Positions 19,216 to 27,324 of a stretch of DNA of 64,000 nucleotides are shown here, piece after piece. Both the position numbers and the translations under genes were made by a program. How positions within the stretch are numbered: position 1 is the stretch's first letter; every line of letters starts with the position of its first letter. Source of the DNA: an uncultured Gammaproteobacteria bacterium (lineage in GTDB: Bacteria; Pseudomonadota; Gammaproteobacteria; Pseudomonadales; Pseudohongiellaceae); contig CALEJT010000078.1 of assembly GCA_937898685.1 (NCBI GenBank), forward strand, positions 4,918 through 68,917, given 5' to 3'. Below the pieces are notes generated by a model. That model ran no database searches, was not told the origin of the DNA, and saw nothing but the letters and a program-made list of their open reading frames with translations.

Positions 19216-19704
19216 TTACTGCATGCTGTTGCTCGTGGCGATCGTCTCGACGTTCTTGAGACGACTGGCGCGTTCGTTCTGATGACGCGCGATCATGGCC
19301 ACTTCTCGTTTCGCCACCAGGTCCGCCAACGTGATGTTGCTGAGGAAGGCGTGAATCTGGTCGCTCAGGTCCTGCCACAGGTGGTGCGTCAAACAGGTTT
19401 CGCCCTGATGGCAATCGCCCTTGCCGCGACACTTGGTGGTATCGAGCGATTCGCTCACCGCATCGATGATTTCCGCCACGTGGATGGAATCATCGCTGCG
19501 ACCGAGACGATAACCACCGCCGGGGCCACGTACGCTGCTCACGAGCTTGCGCTTGCGCAGCTTGGAAAACAGTTGTTCCAGGTAGGACAGCGAAATGTCC
19601 TGACGGCGCGAGATATCGCTCAGGTTCACCGGCCCATTGGTCGAGTGAATGCTCAGATCCAGCATTGCGGTGACGGCATAACGGCCTTTGGTAGTCAGAC
19701 GCAT
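19216..19704 (-). CDS. iscR: Fe-S sensing transcription regulator IscR
   Basis: A 162-residue Rrf2-family repressor of the isc operon. The N-terminal winged helix starts MRLTTKGRYAVTAMLDL. The [2Fe-2S] ligands Cys92, Cys98, Cys104 and His107 match E. coli positions. The start ATG 19704 is set by homology; a 14-codon extension is rejected. A promoter with an IscR-like box lies just upstream (19738-19770), consistent with autorepression. cysE, which often lies between trmJ and iscR, is absent. Confidence 0.97.
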   Translation of the reverse strand: MRLTTKGRYAVTAMLDLSIHSTNGPVNLSDISRRQDISLSYLEQLFSKLRKRKLVSSVRGPGGGYRLGRSDDSIHVAEIIDAVSESLDTTKCRGKGDCHQGETCLTHHLWQDLSDQIHAFLSNITLADLVAKREVAMIARHQNERASRLKNVETIATSNSMQ

Positions 19705-19737
19705 GACAGTGCTACCTGCATGATGAAACTGGCGCGC

Positions 19738-19770
19738 ATGATGCATTAACCAAGCTTTTCAGTCAAGTAT
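19738..19770 (-). promoter_or_regulatory. iscR promoter overlapped by an IscR type 1-like box
   Basis: Read on the minus strand: TTGACT (-35, 19766-19761), a 17-base spacer, then CATCAT (-10, 19743-19738). The -35 lies inside ATACTTGACT (19770-19761), which matches the left half of the known type 1 IscR box; the right half (GCTTGGTTAAT) is only loosely symmetric. This arrangement would let holo-IscR block RNA polymerase. The box assignment is inference by comparison with the E. coli motif. Confidence 0.65.
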
Positions 19771-19819
19771 TTAACTTACTCATTCACTCGGGTATTGCGC
19801 TCGATCAAGCAGGGAAGCT

Positions 19820-20593
19820 CTAGCTCTTGCCCGATTCGCGCTTGCGCAGCGCCGTTTCGGTGGCGGTGAGAATGCCGCGCAAGATATTGATTTCCATACG
19901 ATCCGGCTGGATGCGCTGATAGAGACGGCGCAGCCTGCGCATGAGCTGGCGCGGGTTGTCGGGATCGAGGAAGTCGATTTCGACCAGCACCTTTTCCAGA
20001 TGGCTGAGGTAGCGATCGAGCTCTTCGGCCGTGGCGGGCAACTGGTCCCACTCCTGTTGCACTGGCGCTTGCGTGGTGGGCGATGAGGCGAGCGCGGCCT
20101 TGCGCAGTTCGTAGCACAGCACCATCACCGCGGCGGCCAGGTTGAGCGAGGTGTAGTCCGGGTTCACCGGGATGTGCACGTGATAATGGCAGAGGTGGAG
20201 CTCTTCGTTGCTGAGTCCGCTGATCTCGCGACCGAACACGAGCGCCACCTTTTGTTGAGTTCGCACGGCTTCGATGCGCGCCGCGGCCGTGGGCGGATCG
20301 AGCAGTTCGATCGGCATTTGCCGCAACCGCGCGCTGGTGCCGATCACGAGATGACAGTCGGCAATGGCTTCTTCCAGGGTCTGCTTCACCACGACGCCAT
20401 CGAGCACGTCGAGTGCGGAGGCCGCCATGGCCAGGGCTTCGCGTGCGGGCCAGGCCTTGGGCTGCGGCTTCACCAACACCAGCTGCGACAGCCCCATGTT
20501 CTTCATGGCGCGCGCGGCGGCACCGATGTTGCCGGGATGGGAGGTCTCCACCAGCACGATGCGGACGTTGTCGAAGTTGGGTTGGTCGCTCAC
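19820..20593 (-). CDS. trmJ: tRNA (cytidine/uridine-2'-O-)-methyltransferase TrmJ
   Basis: A 257-residue SPOUT-family enzyme methylating position 32 of tRNA. It begins MSDQPNFDNVRIVLVETSHP. It has the SAM-knot motifs VFGREISGLSNEEL and IPVNPDYTSLNLAAAV. The GTG at 20593 was chosen as the start because it best matches the family. ATGs at 20641 and 20662 are in frame but would add an unconserved basic extension. It is divergent from suhB across 161 bases, the usual arrangement. Confidence 0.93.
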   Translation of the reverse strand: MSDQPNFDNVRIVLVETSHPGNIGAAARAMKNMGLSQLVLVKPQPKAWPAREALAMAASALDVLDGVVVKQTLEEAIADCHLVIGTSARLRQMPIELLDPPTAAARIEAVRTQQKVALVFGREISGLSNEELHLCHYHVHIPVNPDYTSLNLAAAVMVLCYELRKAALASSPTTQAPVQQEWDQLPATAEELDRYLSHLEKVLVEIDFLDPDNPRQLMRRLRRLYQRIQPDRMEINILRGILTATETALRKRESGKS

Positions 20594-20678
20594 GGGATTT
20601 GTCTGCTGTTTTCGAGGGGGCGCATGGTAAAGAAATCGCATCTGCACCGCGAGGCATTTCACTCTCGCGCATGGCTTT

Positions 20679-20687
20679 TGCTATGAT
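20679..20687 (+). promoter_or_regulatory. Extended -10 promoter candidate for suhB
   Basis: TGCTATGAT is an extended -10 element (TG, one base, then TATGAT) 68 bases before the suhB start. No convincing -35 lies 17 bases upstream, as is tolerated for extended -10 promoters. Confidence 0.4.
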
Positions 20688-20754
20688 GCGCGCCCTCGCG
20701 AAGGCGAGGCTCCCCCGCTCTTTTCCCCTACATCCCCCTGGCAGAGGAACTCTC

Positions 20755-21534
20755 GTGCATCCGATCATCAACATTGCCCTGCGGGCCGCCCGCGAAGCCT
20801 CCTCCCTCCTGGTCCAGGCCCATGCCCGCCCCGATCGCGTGAAAGTGTTCGAGAAAGGTCCGAACGACTTCGTCACCGACGTGGACCGCATCGTGGAAGA
20901 AACCCTCATCCACCATCTGCGCAAGGCCTACCCCACGCACAGCTTCCTCGCCGAAGAAACCGGCAAGATCGAAGGCAGTGACAAAGACACGGTGTGGATC
21001 ATCGACCCCATCGACGGCACGCGTAACTTCGTCATGGGCTATCCGCACTTCTGCATCTCCATGGCCTGCCTGCAGCGCGGCAAGTTGCAGCACGCGGTGA
21101 TCGTGGATCCGATCAAGAGCGAAGAATTCACGGCCAGCAAAGGCAGCGGCGCCGCGCTCAATGGTGTGCGTCTGCGCATCGGCACGCGCGCCAAGCTCGA
21201 AGGTGGTGTGGTGAGCCTGAGTGCCGCCGCAACGCCAGCGCATTACGAACGACTGATGGGTCTGCAGCAGAAACTGCTCGGCGTTGCGGGGGCGATTCGT
21301 CAGACCGGCTCCACCGCACTCGACATGGCCTACGTCGCCGCCGGTCGCCTCGACGCCGGTTGGACCTACGGCGTCAAAGCCTGGGATAGCGCAGCTGGCA
21401 TCCTGCTCATTCAAGAAGCCGGCGGCCTCATCAGCGACATCAACGGCAACCCCGATTGCCTGCACAGCGACGAACTCGTCTACGGCAATCCGAAGTGCTT
21501 CAAGAGTTTGTTGAAGGTGGCGAGCGGGAAGTAA
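20755..21534 (+). CDS. suhB: Inositol-1-monophosphatase family protein SuhB
   Basis: A 259-residue Mg-dependent phosphatase that also acts as an rRNA antitermination factor in E. coli. Metal-binding motifs are present: EEETLIHH-like helix, FLAEETG, the WIIDPIDGTRNFVMGYP signature (DPIDGT), and a C-terminal WDSAAGILLIQEAGG. The start is GTG 20755, preceded by AGAGGA six bases upstream, giving HPIINIALRAAREAS, the typical N-terminus. It runs towards secF on the other strand; a palindromic repeat separates them. Confidence 0.96.
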   Translation: MHPIINIALRAAREASSLLVQAHARPDRVKVFEKGPNDFVTDVDRIVEETLIHHLRKAYPTHSFLAEETGKIEGSDKDTVWIIDPIDGTRNFVMGYPHFCISMACLQRGKLQHAVIVDPIKSEEFTASKGSGAALNGVRLRIGTRAKLEGGVVSLSAAATPAHYERLMGLQQKLLGVAGAIRQTGSTALDMAYVAAGRLDAGWTYGVKAWDSAAGILLIQEAGGLISDINGNPDCLHSDELVYGNPKCFKSLLKVASGK

Positions 21535-21555
21535 ACCCCCGCATGCAATTCGCAT

Positions 21556-21596
21556 CGTAGATTGGGCTTCACCCTTCGGGCTCAGCCCAATCTACG
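21556..21596. repeat. Palindromic intergenic repeat, full copy
   Basis: A perfect 13-base inverted repeat, CGTAGATTGGGCT at 21556-21568 and its complement at 21584-21596. A 15-base centre itself contains CCCTTCGGG. It lies between the convergent suhB and secF genes. Parts of it recur at 3372-3529, 14258-14283 and 29239-29352. It resembles REP-type mobile palindromes and could act as a two-way terminator, although there is no U-tract. Confidence 0.8.
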
Positions 21597-21618
21597 GAAA
21601 TGCGCGACCGCGCAGCGA

Positions 21619-22572
21619 TCAGGGAATCGCGTCGAGCTCGGCTTTGTCGCGCTGCTCGGGAGGCGTCATGTCTTCCTGCGAGAGATTCATGTAGAGCAGC
21701 GTGCTGGAGGCGATGTAGATCGAAGAATAGGTGCCCACCAGGATGCCGATGATCATCACGAGCGAGAAGCCGTAGAGCGTCTGACCACCGAAGAACAACA
21801 GTGCGAAGAGCACCAGCAAGGTGGTGATCGAGGTGATCAAGGTTCGCACGAAGGTCTGGCTGACCGCGGTATCGATGATCTCTTCAGGCGTAGTGCCGCG
21901 CATGATGCGGAAGTTCTCACGGATACGGTCGGCCACTACCACCGTGTCGTTGATCGAATAACCGATCATGGCGAGCACCGATGCCAATACGTTGAGATCC
22001 ACATCCACTTCGAGCAGCGAAATGAAACCGAGCGTGACGATCACGTCGTGCACGATCGAGAACACCGCACCCACCGCGAATTTGAACTGGAAGCGCATGG
22101 CGATGTAGATCATCAGCATGATGGTGGCGACCAGCATGCCGAGACCACCCTGCTCCTTCAGCTCATCACCCACCTGGCTGCTGACGAAGGTACTGCTCAC
22201 GAGCTCGGCGCCACCTTGTGCGGCGTTCGACAGAATCTCGGTCACACGCAGTGCGGTTTCACCCGATTCCTCCATCGCTTCTGAGTCGTCGGCGACTTCG
22301 TTCTGCACACGCACGAGAATGTTGCGGTCGGAACCGAGCTGCACCACTTCGTTGTTGGGGAAGCCTTCGCGTTCCAGAGTGGCGCGAATGGTGTCGAGAT
22401 TCGGGGGTACCTCATAGCGCAGTTCGAGCTGCGTACCGCCACTGAAGTCGAGGCCGAAGTTGAAGCCCTTCACCCCCATGACGATCACGGACAGCACCAT
22501 CATCGCCACCGAGAAGATCATCCCGGGATGGCGGTAGCGCATGAAGGGGAAGACTTTGATTAAATCCTGCAC
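21619..22572 (-). CDS. secF: Protein translocase subunit SecF
   Basis: A 317-residue inner-membrane protein with six predicted spans, partner of SecD in proton-driven export. The hallmark IGYSINDTVVVADRIRENFR segment and the N-terminal LDFSGGTQLELRY motif are present. The length is normal (E. coli 323). It lies 39 bases after secD and is co-transcribed with secD and yajC. Confidence 0.97.
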   Translation of the reverse strand: MQDLIKVFPFMRYRHPGMIFSVAMMVLSVIVMGVKGFNFGLDFSGGTQLELRYEVPPNLDTIRATLEREGFPNNEVVQLGSDRNILVRVQNEVADDSEAMEESGETALRVTEILSNAAQGGAELVSSTFVSSQVGDELKEQGGLGMLVATIMLMIYIAMRFQFKFAVGAVFSIVHDVIVTLGFISLLEVDVDLNVLASVLAMIGYSINDTVVVADRIRENFRIMRGTTPEEIIDTAVSQTFVRTLITSITTLLVLFALLFFGGQTLYGFSLVMIIGILVGTYSSIYIASSTLLYMNLSQEDMTPPEQRDKAELDAIP

Positions 22573-22611
22573 GTTGCTCTCCGAACTTGTTCTGCTAAGG
22601 CGTCTACGAGA

Positions 22612-24486
22612 TCAGGCCGTCTTGGCTTGCGCAGGCAAGCGCATGCCGATGGAAATCGATTTCACGTTCTTGCCGCCGTAGACGAAGTTCATCATCGCGC
22701 GCGAGAAATTGATGGCGGTGATCATCGAGGTCACGATGCCGATGGCGGTGGTCACGGCGAAGCCCTTCACCGGACCCGTGCCGATCGAATAGAGAATGAT
22801 CGCCACGATCAGGGTCGTCAGGTTCGAGTCCAAGATGGTGACGAAGGCGCGGTCGTAACCGAGGTCGATGGCACGCGCCACGCTCGCACCGCGGTTGAGC
22901 TCTTCACGGATACGCGCATAGATCAGTACGTTGGCGTCCACCGCCATACCGAGCGTCAACACGATGCCGGCGATGCCCGGCAGCGTCAGCGTGGCGCCGA
23001 GGATCGACATCACGGCCACCAGCATCAGCAGGTTAATGAAGAGCGCGACGTTGGCGATGATGCCGCACACGCGATACATCAGGATCATGAACACCACGAT
23101 CAGGGCAAAGCCCACCAGCACCGAGGTCAGACCGTTGTCGATGTTTTCCTGACCGAGGCTCGGGCCCACCGTGCTCTCTTCCACGAAGTGCATCGGAGCA
23201 GCGAGCGCACCGGAACGAATCAAGAGCGCAAGGTCGCTGGCTTCCTTCGACTCGAGACCGGTGATGCGGAACTGGCGACCCAGTGCCGCCTGGATGGTGG
23301 CAACGCTGATCAAACGCTCTTCAACGTAGGGTTGAGAGACGGTGACCAGCTCCCCATCCGGGCCTCGCGTGGTCTCGTTACGCGTCTTGGTTTCCTTGAG
23401 CAGGATGGCCATCTGGTTGCCGATGTTGGTACGCGTGACTTCGTTGATGCGACGCGCGCCCACGGCATCGAGCGTGATGTTCACCTGCGGCAAGGTGGTT
23501 TCGGGGTCGATCGAGGTCTGGGCGTTGGTGACGTTCTCACCACCGACGATGATGTTGGAATCGAGACGATAGGGAATGCCGTTGTAGTCGTACTGCAGCG
23601 TGTCGGCAGGTGCTGCGCTCGGGCTGGCCACCAGGTGGAACTGCAAGGTGGCGACGGCAGCGATGAGGTCCTTCGCACGCGTGGTGTCCTGGATGCCTGG
23701 CAGCTCGATGACGATGCGGTTCGGGCCGGACTGCTGGATCTTCGGTTCCTTCACGCCGAGTTCGTTGACGCGCGAACGCAGCGTGGTGAGGTTCTGCTGC
23801 ACGGCATAGGTCTGCAGCTCCTGCATGGCGAGCTCGCTCATGCTGAAGTAGAGCATGTAGTCCTGCCCCACCTGCTCGGTGCGCACCACGAGTTCCGGAA
23901 ATTCCTGACGCAGCCGCGAGCTTGCGGCGCTGCGGGTGTCGGCATCGGCGAAGCGCAGTGCGATGCGATTCTGACTGTCGACGTTGAGCGGCGGACGATA
24001 GCGGATGCGCTCCTCACGCATCAGTGCGCGCATGGCAGCAGCGGTGTCGTTGAGTTGTTTGGCAACCGCCTGCTCCATGTCCACCTCCATCAGGAAGTGC
24101 ACACCGCCCTGCAGGTCGAGGCCATAGGACATCGGCTCTGCACCCAGTGCGGAAAGCCACGCCGGCGTGTTCGCCGCAAGGTTGAGCGCAACGACGTAAT
24201 CCTGCGACAGCGCCAGGTTCACGAGCGCCTGCGCATGGATCTGTTCGTTCTGATCGCGCAGACGGATCAGGGCCACACCGTTTTCGATGTGGGCATCGAA
24301 CCATTCGATGCCTTCGGCATCGAGCGCCTTGGTGGCGGCATCGAGCGCGGCCTGGTCCACGGCACCGCTGTCGTGCGAGATCTGGATGGCGGGGTCGGCT
24401 GGATAGAAGTTGGGAGCTGCATAGATGAACGACAACAGAATCGTTCCAATCAGCAGAATTCCTTTCCAGAGCGGGGTCTTGTTCAT
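22612..24486 (-). CDS. secD: Protein translocase subunit SecD
   Basis: A 624-residue inner-membrane protein. One N-terminal span (about residues 8-24) precedes the large periplasmic P1 head. YGLDLQGGVHFLMEVD is the conserved base motif. Five C-terminal spans lie in about residues 455-605, including TLGMAVDANVLIYARIREEL. SecD-SecF uses proton flux to pull proteins through SecYEG. The start MNKTPLWKGILL matches relatives. Confidence 0.97.
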   Translation of the reverse strand: MNKTPLWKGILLIGTILLSFIYAAPNFYPADPAIQISHDSGAVDQAALDAATKALDAEGIEWFDAHIENGVALIRLRDQNEQIHAQALVNLALSQDYVVALNLAANTPAWLSALGAEPMSYGLDLQGGVHFLMEVDMEQAVAKQLNDTAAAMRALMREERIRYRPPLNVDSQNRIALRFADADTRSAASSRLRQEFPELVVRTEQVGQDYMLYFSMSELAMQELQTYAVQQNLTTLRSRVNELGVKEPKIQQSGPNRIVIELPGIQDTTRAKDLIAAVATLQFHLVASPSAAPADTLQYDYNGIPYRLDSNIIVGGENVTNAQTSIDPETTLPQVNITLDAVGARRINEVTRTNIGNQMAILLKETKTRNETTRGPDGELVTVSQPYVEERLISVATIQAALGRQFRITGLESKEASDLALLIRSGALAAPMHFVEESTVGPSLGQENIDNGLTSVLVGFALIVVFMILMYRVCGIIANVALFINLLMLVAVMSILGATLTLPGIAGIVLTLGMAVDANVLIYARIREELNRGASVARAIDLGYDRAFVTILDSNLTTLIVAIILYSIGTGPVKGFAVTTAIGIVTSMITAINFSRAMMNFVYGGKNVKSISIGMRLPAQAKTA

Positions 24487-24547
24487 GCGCTTGGTGTTCC
24501 GTTACGGCCCCTCCCGATGAGGGGCCGGGTCAAGAAGACGAGTGCGA

Positions 24548-24880
24548 TCAGATGCTCTTGATCGTACCTTTCGGCAGCACTGCGGCCACCGAGCTTTTCT
24601 GCAGTTTCAGTTCTACGTTGTCCGCCACCTGCAGTGCCACGTAGTGCTCGTCGATGCGATTGACACGCCCGAGGATGCCGCCGGTGGTCATCACTTCATC
24701 CCCGTTCTTCAGATTGTCGAGCAGGTTGCGATGCTCTTTCGCACGCTTGGCCTGGGGACGCCAGATCAGGAAGTAGAAGATCAGGACGAAGCCGCCGAGG
24801 AACAGGAAGTTGTAGATCGGATTCGGCGCCTCAGCTGCACCAGCGGCCTGTGCGTAAGCGGAATTGATGAAGAAATTCAT
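24548..24880 (-). CDS. yajC: Sec translocon accessory protein YajC
   Basis: A 110-residue single-span membrane protein associated with SecDF. It starts MNFFINSAYAQAAGAAEAP, a typical YajC N-terminus. The membrane helix is FLFLGGFVLIFYFLIW. The cytoplasmic part holds MTTGGILGRV, the family signature. I chose ATG 24880; the frame stays open for 40 more codons upstream but these are not conserved-looking and run into the tgt end region. Confidence 0.96.
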   Translation of the reverse strand: MNFFINSAYAQAAGAAEAPNPIYNFLFLGGFVLIFYFLIWRPQAKRAKEHRNLLDNLKNGDEVMTTGGILGRVNRIDEHYVALQVADNVELKLQKSSVAAVLPKGTIKSI

Positions 24881-24953
24881 GAATGCTTCCTTATGAACGA
24901 TTGGGTGAAACCCGGATTCGGTGCCGGTCCCGGGGACTGGAGCGCAGAACGGC

Positions 24954-26063
24954 TCACTCGAGGGCCAGTTCCGCCTGTTCGGCGGCGAACTTGCTGGCAA
25001 AGGCCGGCAATTTACCCTCTTCTATGGCACCACGCAAACCTGCCATCAGCGTCTGATAGTAGTGCACGTTATGAATGGTATTGAGCTGCGCGCCGAGCAT
25101 TTCCTTGCAGCGATCGAGGTGCTGCAGGTAGGACCGGGAAAAATTGCGGCAAGTATAGCAAGTGCAGTTCTCGTCGATCGGACGCAGGTCATCGCGGTAG
25201 CGACTGTTGCGCAGCTTGAGCAAACCCTTGGAGGTGAAGAGGTAGCCATTACGTGCGTTACGGGTCGGCATGACGCAGTCGAACATGTCGATGCCGCGCA
25301 TCACTCCATCCACCAGATCGTGCGGCGTGCCCACCCCCATCACGTAGCGCGGCTTGTCCGCCGGCAACTGATTGGCGATGCGGTCGAGGATCATGTGCAT
25401 CTCTTCCTTCGGCTCGCCCACGGACAGACCGCCGAGCGCATAGCCGTCGAAGCCGATGTCGAGCAGTTGCTGCAGCGATTCCTCACGGAGCTCCGGATAC
25501 ATGCCACCCTGCACGATGCCGAACAGGGCATTGGGATTGTCGGCAAACGCCGTTTTGCAGCGACGCGCCCAGCGCATCGACAGCTCCATCGACTTGCGTG
25601 CCTGCTCCGGCGTGGCCGGATAGGGCGTGCACTCGTCGAAGGCCATGACGATGTCGGAGTTGAGGTCGCGCTGCACCTGCATCGAGGTTTCCGGACTCAG
25701 GAAGACCTTCGAGCCGTCCACCGGTGAACGGAAGGTCACGCCCTCCTCGGTGATCTTGCGCATCTCACCCAGGCTGAACACCTGGAAGCCGCCCGAGTCG
25801 GTGAGGATGGGGCCGCCCCAGCCCATGAAGCCGTGCAGCCCCTTGTGCAGGCGGATGACGTCCATGCCCGGGCGCAACATCAGATGGAAGGTGTTGCCGA
25901 GCAGGATCTGCGCCCCGCTCTCCTTCACCTGAGTCGGCAAGAGCCCCTTGACGGTGCCGTAGGTGCCCACGGGCATGAAGGCCGGCGTCTCGACGACGCC
26001 ACGCTCGAAAATGATGCGGCCGCGGCGCGCCAGACCGTCGGTCTTGAGGAGTTCGAATTGCAT
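24954..26063 (-). CDS. tgt: Queuine tRNA-ribosyltransferase (TGT)
   Basis: A 369-residue TIM-barrel enzyme exchanging guanine-34 for preQ1 in GUN tRNAs. The general-acid Asp is in LTDSGGFQVFS and the nucleophile Asp is in DMFDCVMPTRNARNG. Zinc ligands are in CTCYTC and the downstream His of LQHLDRC. The start MQFELLKTDG is typical. It is first of the tgt-yajC-secD-secF run. queA, normally adjacent, lies 3.3 kb away beyond mdh and pyk. Confidence 0.98.
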   Translation of the reverse strand: MQFELLKTDGLARRGRIIFERGVVETPAFMPVGTYGTVKGLLPTQVKESGAQILLGNTFHLMLRPGMDVIRLHKGLHGFMGWGGPILTDSGGFQVFSLGEMRKITEEGVTFRSPVDGSKVFLSPETSMQVQRDLNSDIVMAFDECTPYPATPEQARKSMELSMRWARRCKTAFADNPNALFGIVQGGMYPELREESLQQLLDIGFDGYALGGLSVGEPKEEMHMILDRIANQLPADKPRYVMGVGTPHDLVDGVMRGIDMFDCVMPTRNARNGYLFTSKGLLKLRNSRYRDDLRPIDENCTCYTCRNFSRSYLQHLDRCKEMLGAQLNTIHNVHYYQTLMAGLRGAIEEGKLPAFASKFAAEQAELALE

Positions 26064-26095
26064 GGATCCTCGGCTCTACAGATCGCAGAAATGCA

Positions 26096-26117
26096 CAGGG
26101 GCGGTTGCCCGCCCCTG
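26096..26117 (-). terminator. GC-rich hairpin downstream of mdh
   Basis: CAGGGGCGG pairs perfectly with CCGCCCCTG around a TTGC loop, 22 bases past the mdh stop. On the minus strand only a short T-rich stretch follows, so it is a weak intrinsic terminator candidate. Confidence 0.5.
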
Positions 26118-26138
26118 CTTGGAACGACGGGAACAGCC

Positions 26139-27116
26139 TTACGGCAGCAGGTGGTTGACCGCTGCACGCTCCTCGGCGAGTTCCTGCTCGGTCTTCTTCA
26201 TCAGGTCGCGGCTGAAGTCGTTGATCGGCAGATCCTGCACGATGGTGTACTGACCGTTGGCGCAGGTCACCGGGAAGGAATAGACCAGACCTTCGGAAAT
26301 GCCGTAGCTGCCATCGCTCGGGATGGCCATGCTGACGATCTTGCCGCTGGTGCCCAGCACCCAGTCACGCATGTGTTCGATGGCGGCGTTGGCGGCGGAA
26401 GCGGCGCTCGACAGACCACGGGCCTTGATGATGGCGGCGCCGCGCTGCTGCACGGTCGGGATGAAGTCATTCACGACCCAATCCTGGTCGACCAGCGAGG
26501 TGGCGTCTTTGCCGTCCACTTTGCAGTGGTGGATGTCGGGATACTGGGTGGAGCTGTGGTTGCCCCAGATGATCATGCCTTCGACGTCGGTGGTGTGCTT
26601 GCCGGTCTTGGCGGCGAGCTGGGCCACGGCACGGTTGTGGTCGAGGCGGGTCATGGCGGTGAACTGGCCGGGGTTGAGGTCCGGCGCGTTGCGATAGGCG
26701 ATCAGGGCGTTGGTGTTGGCCGGGTTGCCCACCACGATCACTTTCACGTCGCGGCTGGCGTGGTCGTTGATGGCCTTACCCTGTACCGAGAAGATCTGGG
26801 CGTTGGCTTCGAGCAGGTCTTTGCGTTCCATACCCGGGCCACGCGGACGGGCGCCCACCAGCAAGCAGTAATCGGCATCCTTGAAGGCCACTTCCGGCTT
26901 GTCGGTCTGCACGATGCCGTGCACGAGCGGGAAGGCGCAGTCTTCGAGCTCCATGGCCACGCCCTTGAGGGCTTCGAGGGCCGGGGTGATTTCCAGCAGC
27001 TGCAGGATGACCGGCTGGTCCTTGCCGAGCATGTCACCGGCGGCAATGCGGAACAACAACGAATAGCTGATCTGACCGGCAGCGCCGGTAACGGTGACCC
27101 TGACTGGTGCTTTCAT
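26139..27116 (-). CDS. mdh: Malate dehydrogenase
   Basis: A 325-residue NAD-dependent malate dehydrogenase of the type found in Burkholderia and Xanthomonas, distinct from the 312-residue E. coli form. The nucleotide-binding TGAAGQIS loop is at residue 10. The substrate-binding Arg loop is ARPRGPGMERKDLL, and the catalytic His is in IIWGNHSSTQ. It interconverts malate and oxaloacetate in the TCA cycle. It is divergent from pyk across about 208 bases. Confidence 0.96.
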   Translation of the reverse strand: MKAPVRVTVTGAAGQISYSLLFRIAAGDMLGKDQPVILQLLEITPALEALKGVAMELEDCAFPLVHGIVQTDKPEVAFKDADYCLLVGARPRGPGMERKDLLEANAQIFSVQGKAINDHASRDVKVIVVGNPANTNALIAYRNAPDLNPGQFTAMTRLDHNRAVAQLAAKTGKHTTDVEGMIIWGNHSSTQYPDIHHCKVDGKDATSLVDQDWVVNDFIPTVQQRGAAIIKARGLSSAASAANAAIEHMRDWVLGTSGKIVSMAIPSDGSYGISEGLVYSFPVTCANGQYTIVQDLPINDFSRDLMKKTEQELAEERAAVNHLLP

Positions 27117-27324
27117 GTGGAGCTTCCTTATGGATGGTGGTTGAAGGCGAAAGTCGGCAATGGAGCCCGAATGGCGCGCGATTATAGAACCGTTCGCGAA
27201 GGCACCGCAAAAAGCCTCGCGCGGGCTTGCGAACGACTATCAACCCAAGCCACGTGTCCGCCGATAGTGAATTTGTTATTCTTCGGGAGCTTTTTGCCCG
27301 CCATCCCCAACTACAGGACCACCG

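Noticed and set aside
22627..24561. Long plus-strand ORF antisense to secD (644 codons)
   Set aside because: Mirror of a high-GC coding gene; His/Asp/Val-rich shadow with no domain or signal. Similar antisense ORFs at 4190-5770, 50390-52672, 55337-57154 and 25833-27344 were rejected for the same reason.
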